This document shows, in pieces, positions 44,553 to 52,821 of a stretch of 54,748 nucleotides of DNA. The notes beneath the pieces are model-generated. The model made no database searches. It was not told the origin of the DNA and saw nothing but the letters and a program-made list of their open reading frames with translations. Source of the DNA: Lelliottia nimipressuralis (GTDB taxonomy: Bacteria > Pseudomonadota > Gammaproteobacteria > Enterobacterales > Enterobacteriaceae); NCBI RefSeq assembly GCF_004115925.1, contig NZ_SDDX01000003.1, positions 1 through 54,748 on the forward strand. The letters run 5' to 3'. The translations under genes were made by a program, and so were the position numbers. Within the stretch, counting starts at the first letter, position 1, and every line of letters begins with the position of its first letter.

Positions 44553-45718
44553 TAACGGGAATGAACGTGCAGGCCGGGGCGCGCATGGCGCCTGCGTATA
44601 AGCTCACGCTCGATGGCGTGGATATCACGCAGAATTTTAGCGACCGGCTCATCGGGCTGACCATGACCGACAATCGCGGATTTGAGGCCGACCAGCTCGA
44701 TATCGAGCTCGATGATACTGACGGACTTGTCGAACTGCCGCCGCGCGGGGCAAAGCTGACGCTGTGGCTGGGCTGGCAGGACTCCGCGCTTGTGAATAAG
44801 GGGAGTTTTACGGTCGATGAAATCGAGCACCGTGGCGCGCCCGATACGCTGACCATCCGGGGGCGCAGTGCGGATTTTCGCGGTACGCTGAACTCTCGCC
44901 GCGAGCAGTCATGGCATGACACCACGCTCGGGGTGATTGTTGAGACCATCGCGCAGCGCAACAAACTGACGGCCAGCGTCGCGGATGCTCTGAAAGCCAT
45001 TGCGATCCCGCATATTGACCAGACGCAGGAATCAGACACGGCGTTTTTATCCCGGCTGGCGGATCGTAACGGGGCGTCTGTCTCAGTAAAAGCAGGGAAA
45101 CTGTTATTCCTGAAAGCCGGTAGCGGGATGACGGCCAGCGGCAAACCTATCCCACAAATGACCGTTGAGCGTGGCGACGGCGACCGTCATCAGTTTGCGA
45201 TTGCTGACCGCGAAGCCTACACCGGCGTCAAGGCGAAATGGCTGCACATCAAAGACCCGAAACCGCAAAAGCAAAAGGTGAAGCTCAAACGAAAACCTAA
45301 AGTGCAGCACCTGCGTGCGCTGCAGCATCCGAAAGCGGCCAAAACCACCACAAAGGCTAAAGCCAAAAAAGAGCAGGAGGCGCGAGAGGGTGAGTATATG
45401 GCCGGTGAGGCTGACAACGTGCTGGAGCTTACAACCATCTACGCGACAAAAGCGCAGGCGATGCGCGCGGCCCAGGCGAAGTGGGATAAACTGCAGCGCG
45501 GGGTGGCGGAGTTTTCAATCTCGCTGGCTATTGGCCGTGCAGATTTATTTCCTGAAACGCCGGTTGCGGTAAAAGGCTTTAAGCGCGTCATAGACGAGCA
45601 GGCGTGGATCATCAGCCGGGTGGTGCATAGCCTAAATGGGAACGGCTACACGACGGGCCTAGAGCTTGAGGTGAAGGTCTCAGACGTGGAGTATGAAGCG
45701 GATGAGATAGGCGAGTGA
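44549..45718 (+). CDS. D: Tail hub protein D (late control D, gp27-like)
   Basis: 389 residues (P2 387). Central hub between spike V and the tube; start MITGMNVQAGARMAPAYKLT, with TIRGRSADFRGTLNSRREQS. Residues about 230-290 form a very lysine-rich loop (KPQKQKVKLKRKPK, then KTTTKAKAKKEQEAR), longer and more basic than usual in my memory of P2. Overlaps U (ATGA). Confidence 0.95.
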   Translation: MITGMNVQAGARMAPAYKLTLDGVDITQNFSDRLIGLTMTDNRGFEADQLDIELDDTDGLVELPPRGAKLTLWLGWQDSALVNKGSFTVDEIEHRGAPDTLTIRGRSADFRGTLNSRREQSWHDTTLGVIVETIAQRNKLTASVADALKAIAIPHIDQTQESDTAFLSRLADRNGASVSVKAGKLLFLKAGSGMTASGKPIPQMTVERGDGDRHQFAIADREAYTGVKAKWLHIKDPKPQKQKVKLKRKPKVQHLRALQHPKAAKTTTKAKAKKEQEAREGEYMAGEADNVLELTTIYATKAQAMRAAQAKWDKLQRGVAEFSISLAIGRADLFPETPVAVKGFKRVIDEQAWIISRVVHSLNGNGYTTGLELEVKVSDVEYEADEIGE

Positions 45719-45794
45719 ATTTAATGTATGTATTTGTTTTACATGATTAAAATGAGTAAAATAACCGCATTGAAAACGCTTAAAGGTGCTCATC

Positions 45795-46016
45795 ATGTTT
45801 CATTGTCCAAAATGCCACTACGCCGCCCACGCTCGCACTAGCCGCTATTTCTCTGACACGACCAAAGAGCGCTATCATCAGTGCACAAACATCAACTGCA
45901 GTTGTACGTTTGTTACCACTGAGACGGTCGAGCGGTTTATCGTTTCACCGGGTGAGGTAGTACCAGCGCCGCCGCATCCGACAAGGTCTGGCCAGCATCA
46001 GATTAACTGGATGTGA
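45795..46016 (+). CDS. ogr: Late gene activator Ogr (zinc finger)
   Basis: 73 residues from ATG 45795 (MFHCPKCHYAAHARTSRYFS), three codons inside the longest frame, aligned with P2 Ogr (72). Zinc ligands are C-x2-C near the N-terminus and C-x4-C in CTNINCSC. Activates the four late promoters through RNA polymerase alpha and is used by P4-like satellites. It is the last core gene before the attR-side cargo. Confidence 0.95.
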   Translation: MFHCPKCHYAAHARTSRYFSDTTKERYHQCTNINCSCTFVTTETVERFIVSPGEVVPAPPHPTRSGQHQINWM

Positions 46017-46027
46017 TCAACAATAAA

Positions 46028-46051
46028 GCTCCGCATGTTGAGGTGCGGGGC
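46028..46051 (+). terminator. Terminator of the late F operon after ogr
   Basis: GCTCCGCA / TGCGGGGC (8 bp with one G-T pair), eight-base loop, then ATTTGG. Moderate strength. Confidence 0.7.
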
Positions 46052-46446
46052 ATTTGGTAACATATGCTGTTTATTATTTCGGCTATAAAAGAATTATCGT
46101 TTCAATTTCTTATAAACTAAATCCATAATAAATAAAGTGCGAATTGTTTTGATAAAAACATCAGTAACATTATGGTGTTTTTTAAGGCCTTACAGTAAAA
46201 CTGTTTTAATAATTATCAGTTGCCAGCCATGTTAAGTACGTTGTTTAATAACTTCTCCTGCAATAATCTTTAGTTGCCAATATGAGATTTTTCTGTATAA
46301 AGTGAATCTTATACATGACGCGGATGGCTATTTGTTATTCTTATCAATGGGTTGTGATTTTTTCTTAAGATGACGCAAAAACGTTGCTGCTAAGTGGTTT
46401 TTTATATAAAATAATGTCTGGTTTAGACTAACTAGTTGAATTTACT
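46052..46446 (+). promoter_or_regulatory. AT-rich leader upstream of the dUTPase-fold trio
   Basis: 395 bases with no gene above 20 codons. TTGCTG (46384), a 17-base spacer and TAAAAT (46407-46412) form a good sigma-70 promoter 35 bases before the first gene, so the trio is probably expressed from the prophage independently of Ogr. No obvious toxin frame like that of AvcID systems was found. Confidence 0.5.
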
Positions 46447-46980
46447 ATGATACTCTCTATTAAAAGCCATATTGATTATTTGATTTCCAAAGGACATATA
46501 TCAAATGTGAATCCTCGGGAAATAAATAATTCTGAAGGTGTAGGATTAGACCTCTCTATTGGTGAGGTCTATGAGATCCAAGAAGCCGATTCTTTGCTCG
46601 GTGTGGAGCAAAGAAAAACTCCTCCATCAAAATTAATCTCATTTAATGAGGATGGACGCCTATTACTGCAAGCGAATACACAGTACTTAATTAAAACAGA
46701 AGAGGTTTTTAATCTTCCAAAAGATATATGTTGCAATTTTTACCCACGGAGTACGTTATTTAGAAGTGGGATAATTTTTCAATCAAGTATTTTGTCATCA
46801 GGTTATGAAGGCAATATGATTTTTAGTCTAAGTAATTTTAGCAAAAATGCTATGCAGGTCGAAAAAGGCGCTAGATTTGCAACTGCTGTATTTATGACCG
46901 TCGAAGGTGATGTGAATGAATATAGAGGCCAGTGGAATGGGGCTCGTGTTTCGCAACCTATATCAGAGACGCAAGTATAA
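46447..46980 (+). CDS. dCTP deaminase/dUTPase-fold protein 1 (catalytic residues replaced)
   Basis: 177 residues. The superfamily pattern is clear: GVGLDLSIG (31-39; compare GATVDVRLG in E. coli Dcd), PRSTLFRSGI (100-109) and SGYEGNMIFSLSN (118-130). At the deaminase general-base position (Glu138 in Dcd, VLEF) there is Ser127, and at the dUTPase Asp position (LID) there is Ser117. It may bind a nucleotide without hydrolysing it. AT-rich. The ribosome site is weak. The next gene starts on its stop codon (TAATG), so the genes are co-translated. Family assignment is good; function is inference. Confidence 0.85.
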   Translation: MILSIKSHIDYLISKGHISNVNPREINNSEGVGLDLSIGEVYEIQEADSLLGVEQRKTPPSKLISFNEDGRLLLQANTQYLIKTEEVFNLPKDICCNFYPRSTLFRSGIIFQSSILSSGYEGNMIFSLSNFSKNAMQVEKGARFATAVFMTVEGDVNEYRGQWNGARVSQPISETQV

Positions 46981-47681
46981 TGAGTGTGATTTTCCTGAAA
47001 GAGTCAATAACAAATAAAAGAAGTGATTTTGAGTGTTTAAAAAAATCATTTAACAGTAAATTACTTGCTCTAAATTCAGATGATAATTCTGATGTAGGTA
47101 GTGATGATTTCTCGTTGGATATAACCTTGGGAATGTCATGGAATGAGAACTATTCCTACAATGATAGAAGTCTTTTTCTGATTGAAGGTGACTCAATTAC
47201 CATTAAACCTAAAGCTTCAGTAGTAGTCAGTATTAGAGAAAAAATCATTGTTCCTAATAATATGTTTGGACTAGTTATCTCTACAGGTAGTATATTTTTA
47301 CAGCATGGTGTACAGTCACCAGCAGCTAAAATTGAACCCGGTTATGAAGGTGTACTTATATTAAGGTTGGTAAATTATTCAGATACATCTGTCATAATAA
47401 AAAAAGGTGCTAAAATTGCTTCTGTTATTTTCTTTAGAACAGAACATACGCCACAGTACACTTATGCTTCAAATTCTGAAAGAACAAATATTAAGAAAAA
47501 AGGAAGAATGGAGGCTTTCGGGCTTGGGTTGAAGAAAGTTCTTGTAAATCATGGGTTTAAAATAGTGCCGATTATAATATCGCTTTTATCTCTTTATGTC
47601 GCATTTGGCTCATACAGTAATTCAAAATTAGCTGATGATCATCAGCATAAACAAGAAGTTATGATGGAAAAAGGCCGCTGA
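46980..47681 (+). CDS. dCTP deaminase/dUTPase-fold protein 2 with C-terminal membrane anchor
   Basis: 233 residues from ATG 46980. Fold signature SLDITLG (45-51), STGSIFLQHGV (101-111) and IEPGYEGVLILRLVN (118-132). The catalytic Glu is Arg129 and the Arg-Ser pair of the nucleotide site is Thr-Gly, so it is unlikely to be an active deaminase. After a basic linker (RTNIKKKGRMEAF) residues 194-211 (KIVPIIISLLSLYVAFGS) form one membrane helix, followed by a charged tail. This would tether the complex to the inner membrane. Such an anchor is unusual for this superfamily. Confidence 0.85.
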   Translation: MSVIFLKESITNKRSDFECLKKSFNSKLLALNSDDNSDVGSDDFSLDITLGMSWNENYSYNDRSLFLIEGDSITIKPKASVVVSIREKIIVPNNMFGLVISTGSIFLQHGVQSPAAKIEPGYEGVLILRLVNYSDTSVIIKKGAKIASVIFFRTEHTPQYTYASNSERTNIKKKGRMEAFGLGLKKVLVNHGFKIVPIIISLLSLYVAFGSYSNSKLADDHQHKQEVMMEKGR

Positions 47682-47683
47682 AA

Positions 47684-48223
47684 ATGATGATCATTGATGA
47701 AAATTTAAAATCTTTATCAAAAGCGAATGGCGTATGTGATAGAGAAGAGCTGATAGAGGATTACTGTATACAGATACGATTATCAAATAGTATTTATTAC
47801 AGGCCTAAAAATAGTGGAGTCAAAATTGTATATGGCTCAAGTTCTGATGCGCTAGATGACGGTTATGAAATGGTTGACCCTCAAATAACTCCAGTGATAC
47901 TTGAGCCAATGGGGCGCATTCTAGCTTGTAGCCAAGAAAAATATTCAATACCAAGGAATGTTTTTGGATTAGTTCAAACAAAGGGAAGTTTAGCTAGATT
48001 ATTTGTTCAAGTAACGTGTTGTGATGGGCAGATAGAACCAGGCTTTGTGGGTAAAATAACCTTGGAAATTGTTAATTTATCTCCCTTTACAATAGAAATA
48101 CCAATTTTGAGTAAGGTTGCACAATTATATTTATTTCAGTGCTCGATGAATACGAGCAAGCCTTATACTGGTAAGTATGCAAATCATACTTTTCCTTCAT
48201 TACCAAATTTTGAGGATTTTTAA
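47684..48223 (+). CDS. dCTP deaminase/dUTPase-fold protein 3 (catalytic Glu kept)
   Basis: 179 residues (ATG 47684 or the adjacent ATG 47687), two bases after the stop of gene 2. Contains TKGSLARL (99-106; RSSLARL in Dcd) and IEPGFVGKITLEIVN (117-131) with Glu128 at the Dcd Glu138 position, and the C-terminal PYTGKYANHTFPS motif like the Dcd end. Arg110 of Dcd is replaced by Lys100. The only member of the trio likely to deaminate or bind dCTP in the usual way. N-terminal ~60 residues diverge. Last cargo gene before attR. Confidence 0.85.
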   Translation: MMIIDENLKSLSKANGVCDREELIEDYCIQIRLSNSIYYRPKNSGVKIVYGSSSDALDDGYEMVDPQITPVILEPMGRILACSQEKYSIPRNVFGLVQTKGSLARLFVQVTCCDGQIEPGFVGKITLEIVNLSPFTIEIPILSKVAQLYLFQCSMNTSKPYTGKYANHTFPSLPNFEDF

Positions 48224-48330
48224 AAGGTAATTTTAGCGAATTGCTCTTGTTAAAATGGGTGCTATTCCTTGGGTTTTATGAATTTTTACGCACCCATATT
48301 TTAACTATTAATTCGTTTTAGCATTCTCAT

Positions 48331-48386
48331 TCACTCACTCACTCACTCACTCACTCACTCACTCACTCACTCACTCACTCACTCAC
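48331..48386 (+). repeat. Perfect tetranucleotide tract (TCAC)14
   Basis: Fourteen uninterrupted TCAC units, 56 bases. No start codon leads into the tract in any plus frame and every minus frame meets TGA, so it is non-coding. Tracts of this kind change length by slippage. Confidence 0.97.
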
Positions 48387-48600
48387 CAAAGCTAATTTTT
48401 TAATTTAAGAATTTAACAACAAAAATATTAATAAATAAAGTATGTCATCCCTGTAATTATATATTTACTTAAATGATTCTTAATCAAGAACTGGAATTTT
48501 AAAGACGAGATTTGAGATAGAGGATTGTAGAATTTTATACCAATTGGAATAGTAAGCTCAAAATTTATCAAGTAGCGCTAGAAGTGGCAAATCGGGACAA

Positions 48601-48622
48601 ATCCCCGCAAATGCGCGGGGAT
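48601..48622. terminator. Hairpin near the right prophage end
   Basis: ATCCCCGC / GCGGGGAT, 8-bp stem, six-base loop, followed by TATTAAAT. Possible terminator protecting the int arm and yciI from cargo transcription. Confidence 0.55.
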
Positions 48623-48633
48623 TATTAAATCGA

Positions 48634-48652
48634 TGTGGTCAATCTGTGGACA
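48634..48652. promoter_or_regulatory. Int arm-type sites, right arm
   Basis: TGTGGTCA (48634-48641) and TGTGGACA (48645-48652), direct repeats 11 bases apart. The second is a perfect match to the P2 Int arm consensus as I recall it. About 45 bases inside the attR core. Confidence 0.6.
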
Positions 48653-48697
48653 TGACCTGAAATAAATCCTTTTATTTCATTATGTTGAAGCGTTTCA

Positions 48698-48716
48698 AAA
48701 AGCTCCTGCGGGAGCC
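48698..48716 (+). other. attR candidate core, overlapping the yciI terminator
   Basis: AAAAGCTCCTGCGGGAGCC. On the minus strand this is a hairpin (GGCTCCCGCAGGAGC) followed by TTTTTG, 12 bases beyond the yciI stop, so it is also the rho-independent terminator of yciI. 17/19 identity to the left copy at 15234. Confidence 0.5.
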
Positions 48717-48728
48717 TTCCCCCTCACC

Positions 48729-49025
48729 TCAAAACACTTTCTTGAACGGTCTGACAGTCACTTTCTCATAAACCCCTGCCGCGACGTACGGGTCTGCTTC
48801 GGCCCAGGACTGTGCAGCTTCCAGCGATTCAAACTCTGCAATGACCGTAGAACCGCTAAAGCCAGCCGCACCTGGATCGTTGCTATCCACTGCGGGCATC
48901 GGGCCGGCGGTCAGTAATTTTCCTTCGTCATGTAACAGTTGCAGACGCGCGAGATGGGCAGGGCGCACGGAAAGTCGTTTTTCCAGAGAATCGGCAACAT
49001 CTTCAGCGTAAATCACGTAAAGCAC
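48729..49025 (-). CDS. yciI: YciI family protein
   Basis: 98 residues, as in E. coli. YCII domain (dimeric ferredoxin-like fold), [20 protein letters not shown], with the conserved His in RPAHLARL and Asp in [13 protein letters not shown]. Biochemical role unknown; relatives include dehalogenase-like proteins. Divergent from tonB as in E. coli. Confidence 0.95.
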   Translation of the reverse strand: MLYVIYAEDVADSLEKRLSVRPAHLARLQLLHDEGKLLTAGPMPAVDSNDPGAAGFSGSTVIAEFESLEAAQSWAEADPYVAAGVYEKVTVRPFKKVF

Positions 49026-49179
49026 GGCGGAGCTCCTTAGCCATAAAAAGTGTCAATTACGTTATGTGAAAGCATCGATGACTGCAATGTAAAGATAACG
49101 ACCTTGTTAAAACCATAACAAAGATGCGCCTTTTTTGGCCTTGCGAGCAGTTAAATCGCGAGAAGATGGAGTGTCTTAT

Positions 49180-49203
49180 TGAATATGATTGCTATTTGCA
49201 TTT
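49180..49203. promoter_or_regulatory. Fur-box-like sequence in the tonB promoter
   Basis: TGAATATGATTGCTATTTGC and following bases match the E. coli tonB operator as I recall it and are an imperfect Fur dyad. It implies iron-repressed tonB expression. Confidence 0.5.
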
Positions 49204-49246
49204 AAAATCAGGATCTGGTTTTTTAACTGTAACGATTATGACTTCG

Positions 49247-49972
49247 ATGACCCTCGATTTACCTCGCCGCTTTCCCTGGCCGACGCTACTGTCCGTTGTG
49301 ATCCACGGCGCTGTCGTGGCGGCGCTGCTCTACACTTCGGTTCATCAGGTTATTGAAATGCCAGCACCTGCGCAGCCGATTTCTGTGACGATGGTGTCGC
49401 CAGCAGACCTGGAGCCGCAGGTGGTTCCGCCTCCGCCGGAGCCGGTTGTCGAGCCTGAGCCAGAACCAGAACCTGAAGTTGTTCCGGAACCGCCGAAAGA
49501 AGCGCCCGTGGTGATCCACAAGCCGGAGCCAAAACCTAAGCCGAAGCCCAAACCGAAGCCGGTGAAAAAGGTCGAGGAGCGTCCGAAGCGTGAAGAGCGT
49601 CCGGTCGAACCCCGCGCGGTACAGTCAACGCAGAACACCGCACCCGCAAAACCGGTCATGAATAGTTCGCCGACAACGGCGAAGCCGGTGGTGTCTGCTC
49701 CTTCTGGCCCGCGCGCGATGAGCCGCAATCAGCCGCAGTATCCTGCGCGTGCACAGGCCCTGCGCATTGAGGGGCGTCTGCGTGTGAAGTTTGACGTGAC
49801 CGCGGATGGCCGTGTCGATAACGTCGAAGTGCTCTCGGCGCAACCAGCAAACATGTTCGAGCGAGAAGTGAAAGCCGCGATGCGTAAATGGCGCTACGAG
49901 CCTGGCAAGCCGGGGAATGGACTTATCGTTAACATCGTCTTCCGCCTGAACGGCGGGGCGCAGATGGAATAA
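49247..49972 (+). CDS. tonB: TonB energy transducer
   Basis: 241 residues from ATG 49247 (MTLDLPRRFPWPTLLSVVIH; E. coli 239); an in-frame ATG three codons upstream is an alternative. N-terminal inner-membrane anchor with the essential His in VVIHGAVVAALL, a Pro-Glu/Pro-Lys spacer (EPEPEPEPE then KPKPKPKPKPVKK) across the periplasm, and a C-terminal domain with SRNQPQYPARAQALRIEG that binds TonB boxes of outer-membrane transporters. Powers siderophore and B12 uptake with ExbBD. Confidence 0.97.
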   Translation: MTLDLPRRFPWPTLLSVVIHGAVVAALLYTSVHQVIEMPAPAQPISVTMVSPADLEPQVVPPPPEPVVEPEPEPEPEVVPEPPKEAPVVIHKPEPKPKPKPKPKPVKKVEERPKREERPVEPRAVQSTQNTAPAKPVMNSSPTTAKPVVSAPSGPRAMSRNQPQYPARAQALRIEGRLRVKFDVTADGRVDNVEVLSAQPANMFEREVKAAMRKWRYEPGKPGNGLIVNIVFRLNGGAQME

Positions 49973-49977
49973 ACAAG

Positions 49978-50003
49978 AAAGCCTCCAGATGGAGGCTTTT
50001 TTT
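49978..50003. terminator. Bidirectional terminator between tonB and yciA
   Basis: GCCTCC / GGAGGC, four-base loop, seven T residues on the plus side and an A-rich left side. Confidence 0.9.
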
Positions 50004-50400
50004 ATACCTGTGGCAGTGGGCGAGGTTTGCCCTGATTGTCCACTGCGACATAGATAAACAGCGCTTCAGTCGCCTTGTAGCGCTGGCCAATCGGCTCGGA
50101 AGAGACCTTCTTCACCCAGACTTCGATATTGATCGATATCGACGTGTTACCGCGTTTGACGCAGCGTGCGTAGCAGCACACAACATCACCCACTGCGACC
50201 GGACGCAAAAACGTCATCCCGTCGACTCTGACCGTCACCACGCGGCCATGTGCGATCTCTTTTGCGAGTATCGCGCCACCCATGTCCATCTGGGCCATTA
50301 ACCACCCGCCAAAGATGTCACCGTTCGCATTGGTGTCGGCAGGCATAGCAAGTGTGCGTAAAACCAGTTCACCCTGAGGGGCGTCATTCGTTGTTGTCAT
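50002..50400 (-). CDS. yciA: Acyl-CoA thioesterase YciA
   Basis: 132 residues, as in E. coli. Hot-dog fold thioesterase hydrolysing a wide range of acyl-CoAs. Catalytic region NANGDIFGGWLMAQMDMGGA with the Asp at about position 44 in the YciA/HI0827 class; TVRVDGMTFLRPVAVGDVV follows. Upstream yciB and yciC lie on the same strand. Confidence 0.96.
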   Translation of the reverse strand: MTTTNDAPQGELVLRTLAMPADTNANGDIFGGWLMAQMDMGGAILAKEIAHGRVVTVRVDGMTFLRPVAVGDVVCCYARCVKRGNTSISINIEVWVKKVSSEPIGQRYKATEALFIYVAVDNQGKPRPLPQV

Positions 50401-50527
50401 TGTTTCTTAAGCTCGTTACGGAAGACGACAGGCGGGATGCTACTATGATTTACAGCTGGTGGGAAATACGAAAAGCAGACGAACGGGAAGAGAAAAGGCC
50501 AGACAGCACGCTGCCTGGCCTTCAATT

Positions 50528-51067
50528 TTAGTGCTTATCGTCCTGAGGCATATGACGATAGATATACACACCGCTGAGCAGCGTGAAAATCAGCGTCAAC
50601 GCTGTCAGGCCAAAGACCTTGAAGTTGACCCAGATATTTTGCGGCAGCCAGAACGCAATGTAGATATTCGCCAGCCCACAGAGGATAAAGAACAGCGCCC
50701 AGGCGATATTCAGGCGCGACCACACTTCCTGAGGAAGGGTGATCTCTTTTCCTAGCATGCGCTGGATCAGCGGTTTATTCATCACCCACTGGCTGAACAG
50801 CAGCGCACCCGCGAACAGCGCGTAAATGACCGTCACTTTCCATTTGATAAATTCATCGTTATGGAAGAACAGGGTTAATCCACCAAACACCGCCACCAGT
50901 ACAAAGGTGATCAGCGCCATTTTTTCGACTTTACGGTAACGCACCCAGCTGTAAATCAGCACCACGGCCGTCGCGACGATTAACGCGGCTGTGCCGGCAT
51001 AGATGTCGTAGAGCTTGTAAAACGCGAAAAACACGACCAGCGGTAAAAAATCAAGAAACTGCTTCAT
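50528..51067 (-). CDS. yciB: Inner membrane septation protein YciB
   Basis: 179 residues, E. coli length. Five membrane helices, [20 protein letters not shown]. Associated with envelope maintenance and septation; interacts with elongation and division proteins in E. coli. Also named IspZ-like or intracellular septation protein A. Lies 31 bases downstream of yciC. Confidence 0.96.
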   Translation of the reverse strand: MKQFLDFLPLVVFFAFYKLYDIYAGTAALIVATAVVLIYSWVRYRKVEKMALITFVLVAVFGGLTLFFHNDEFIKWKVTVIYALFAGALLFSQWVMNKPLIQRMLGKEITLPQEVWSRLNIAWALFFILCGLANIYIAFWLPQNIWVNFKVFGLTALTLIFTLLSGVYIYRHMPQDDKH

Positions 51068-51098
51068 TCTTCGATTCCATTATCTGCTTTCAGGGAGA

Positions 51099-51842
51099 CT
51101 ATTGGCGAATCAACATATACAGGCGGAATAAATAGACCAGCAACACGGCTGAAATCAGGTTACTCAGCGTGTTTGCAACCACCGCACCGACGTTTGGCGT
51201 CAATACCGCAAAGTTCGGTGCAAACAGCAGCAGCAGGGTTTTAGCCAGCAGCCAGCTGATCACCGCCGGAGCCACCAGGCGCATATTTGCCCATGCCAGT
51301 TTTACACTGCTGCGCATGGCTGTAAATATTCCCATTTTGTCCTGCACCAGCATCACCGGGGCGAACGAGAGGATAATTGCCAGCAGTACACCCGGCACGA
51401 CCACCAGCATCACCCCAATCTGCACCAGCATGGTGGTCAAAAAGATCAGGATGAACAGTTTAGGCAGTACAGGCGCGCTGGCACCGATGGCCCGCAGGGC
51501 GCTGACGCGATGTCCCGCAGAAATGAGCTGAACCATCAGCAAGACACCGCCTGCCAGAATCGCATTACCGATCAAACCCGAGAAGGTCGATGCCGCAGAG
51601 GCGCGCAGCAAAATCTGCTGCTGTTCTGGCGTCATGTTCTGAACCAGATCAAACAGCCCGCCGCTGCCGGCGAGATGATCGCCCTGGCTCAGGGTGGCAA
51701 TTTGATCATCACTCGGCGAAAACGCATGGCCAAGCACCACCGTGATAAACGCGCAAAGCAAGGCGATCAGTAAAAAAGTAATGAACTGATTGCGGAAGAA
51801 ATTCCCCGTGTCACGGTAGACGGACTTCGCCGTGATAGACAT
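51099..51842 (-). CDS. yciC: Inner membrane protein YciC (UPF0259)
   Basis: 247 residues from ATG 51842 ([20 protein letters not shown]), the E. coli length; 61 upstream codons are open but not conserved. GGAGA precedes this ATG. Six predicted helices, family UPF0259; in E. coli it functions with YciB and YhdP/TamB-linked envelope homeostasis. Divergent from ompW. Confidence 0.95.
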   Translation of the reverse strand: MSITAKSVYRDTGNFFRNQFITFLLIALLCAFITVVLGHAFSPSDDQIATLSQGDHLAGSGGLFDLVQNMTPEQQQILLRASAASTFSGLIGNAILAGGVLLMVQLISAGHRVSALRAIGASAPVLPKLFILIFLTTMLVQIGVMLVVVPGVLLAIILSFAPVMLVQDKMGIFTAMRSSVKLAWANMRLVAPAVISWLLAKTLLLLFAPNFAVLTPNVGAVVANTLSNLISAVLLVYLFRLYMLIRQ

Positions 51843-52050
51843 GCACTCTCCTTGAGTATTGCAGGTATTAATAAGCGGGCAATTGTACCCTGGATAACTC
51901 TGTCGTGGCAGCACCATGACTTGTATGGAAAAGCATATCTTTGTAAAGCCTCGGTCATTTTGCAAAATTGACCTGAGACGAGGATATGCGTGTCGGTTTG
52001 CATGGCAAAAATTAATCTGGATCAATGAATGTTAAATTACCAGACCAAGT

Positions 52051-52069
52051 GTGATCTGAGTTAGATCAC
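52051..52069. promoter_or_regulatory. Dyad upstream of ompW (CRP/FNR type)
   Basis: GTGATCT-GAGTT-AGATCAC, a perfect 7-5-7 palindrome 60 bases before ompW, with a half TGTGA on its left edge. It fits a CRP- or FNR-family operator; ompW is FNR-activated in E. coli. Which factor binds is inference. Confidence 0.5.
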
Positions 52070-52128
52070 TTGTTACTTATTTATGAGTATATTCACCGCG
52101 CCAATAAAACCACAACGATGGAGCGGAT

Positions 52129-52764
52129 ATGAAAAAGTTAGCAGTGGCAGCCCTGATCTTAAGCAGTATTTCTGGCGGTGCGTACGCACATGAAGCGGGC
52201 GAGTTCTTTATTCGTGCGGGTTCGGCAACGGTTCGCCCGACAGAGGGATCGGATAATGTGCTGGGGAGTCTGGGCGGCTTTAACGTCAGCAACAATACCC
52301 AACTGGGCCTGACGTTCACCTATATGGCAACGGAAAATGTCGGTATTGAACTTCTGGCGGCAACGCCATTCCGCCACAAAGTCGGCACCGGTCCGACGGG
52401 AAATATTGCAACGGTTCATCAGCTCCCGCCAACCCTGATGGCGCAGTGGTACTTCGGTGATGCCAGCAGCAAAGTGCGTCCGTATATCGGTGCAGGTGTG
52501 AACTACACCACCTTCTTCGACGAGAAGTTTAACGATACGGGTAAAGAGAATGGTCTTTCCGATCTGAGTCTGAAAGATTCCTGGGGTGCTGCGGGGCAGG
52601 TCGGGCTGGATTATCTGATCAACCGCGACTGGCTGCTGAACATGTCCGTCTGGTATATGGATATCGACACCGACGTGCGCTTCAAGGCTGGCGGCGAACA
52701 GCAGAGCGTCCATACGCGCCTGGACCCATGGGTGTTTATGTTCTCGGCGGGTTATCGTTTCTGA
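52129..52764 (+). CDS. ompW: Outer membrane protein OmpW
   Basis: 211 residues: signal peptide ending GGAYA, then an eight-stranded barrel beginning HEAGEFFIRAGSATVRPTEG and ending with the C-terminal Phe (FSAGYRF) needed for Bam insertion. Narrow hydrophobic channel, colicin S4 receptor in E. coli, involved in adaptation to oxygen and osmotic change. GGAG precedes the ATG. Confidence 0.97.
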   Translation: MKKLAVAALILSSISGGAYAHEAGEFFIRAGSATVRPTEGSDNVLGSLGGFNVSNNTQLGLTFTYMATENVGIELLAATPFRHKVGTGPTGNIATVHQLPPTLMAQWYFGDASSKVRPYIGAGVNYTTFFDEKFNDTGKENGLSDLSLKDSWGAAGQVGLDYLINRDWLLNMSVWYMDIDTDVRFKAGGEQQSVHTRLDPWVFMFSAGYRF

Positions 52765-52782
52765 TCGCTTCACCGCTTATAA

Positions 52783-52809
52783 AAAACTGGTCGTACTGCG
52801 GCCAGTTTT
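52783..52809. terminator. Terminator between ompW and the EIIB gene
   Basis: AAAACTGGTCG / CGGCCAGTTTT, 11-bp stem with one G-T pair, five-base loop; usable on both strands for these convergent genes. Confidence 0.85.
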
Positions 52810-52821
52810 CATTGATCAACG

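Larger units (their letters stand above)
48224..48697. other. AT-rich non-coding stretch at the right end of the prophage
   Basis: About 470 bases with no supported gene. It holds a long-loop inverted repeat ATGGGTGC / GCACCCAT (48255-48262 and 48290-48297) that may end trio transcription, the TCAC tract, a hairpin, and the right-arm Int sites. Confidence 0.6.
15234..48716. mobile_element. Complete P2/186-type prophage with three cargo insertions
   Basis: About 33.5 kb bounded by a 19-bp near-repeat. Every essential P2 gene class is present in P2 order and orientation: int-C-cox-B-A, cos, Q-P, O-N-M-L-X, lysis genes, R-S, V-W-J-I-H-G, FI-FII-E-E'-T-U-D and ogr. No broken essential gene was seen except a replaced C-terminus of A. 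AT-rich cargo lies between A and cos, between S and V, and between ogr and attR. Integration is downstream of yciI, in its terminator. Confidence 0.95.

Noticed and set aside
46060..46446. AvcI-like toxin gene or RNA ahead of the trio
   Set aside because: Only frames of 8-18 codons without ribosome sites; no convincing structured RNA seen by eye.
48331..48386. CRISPR array or repeat-encoded protein (Ser-Leu-Thr-His repeats)
   Set aside because: No spacers between units, so not CRISPR. The plus frames have stops upstream and no start codon, so no protein is made from the tract.
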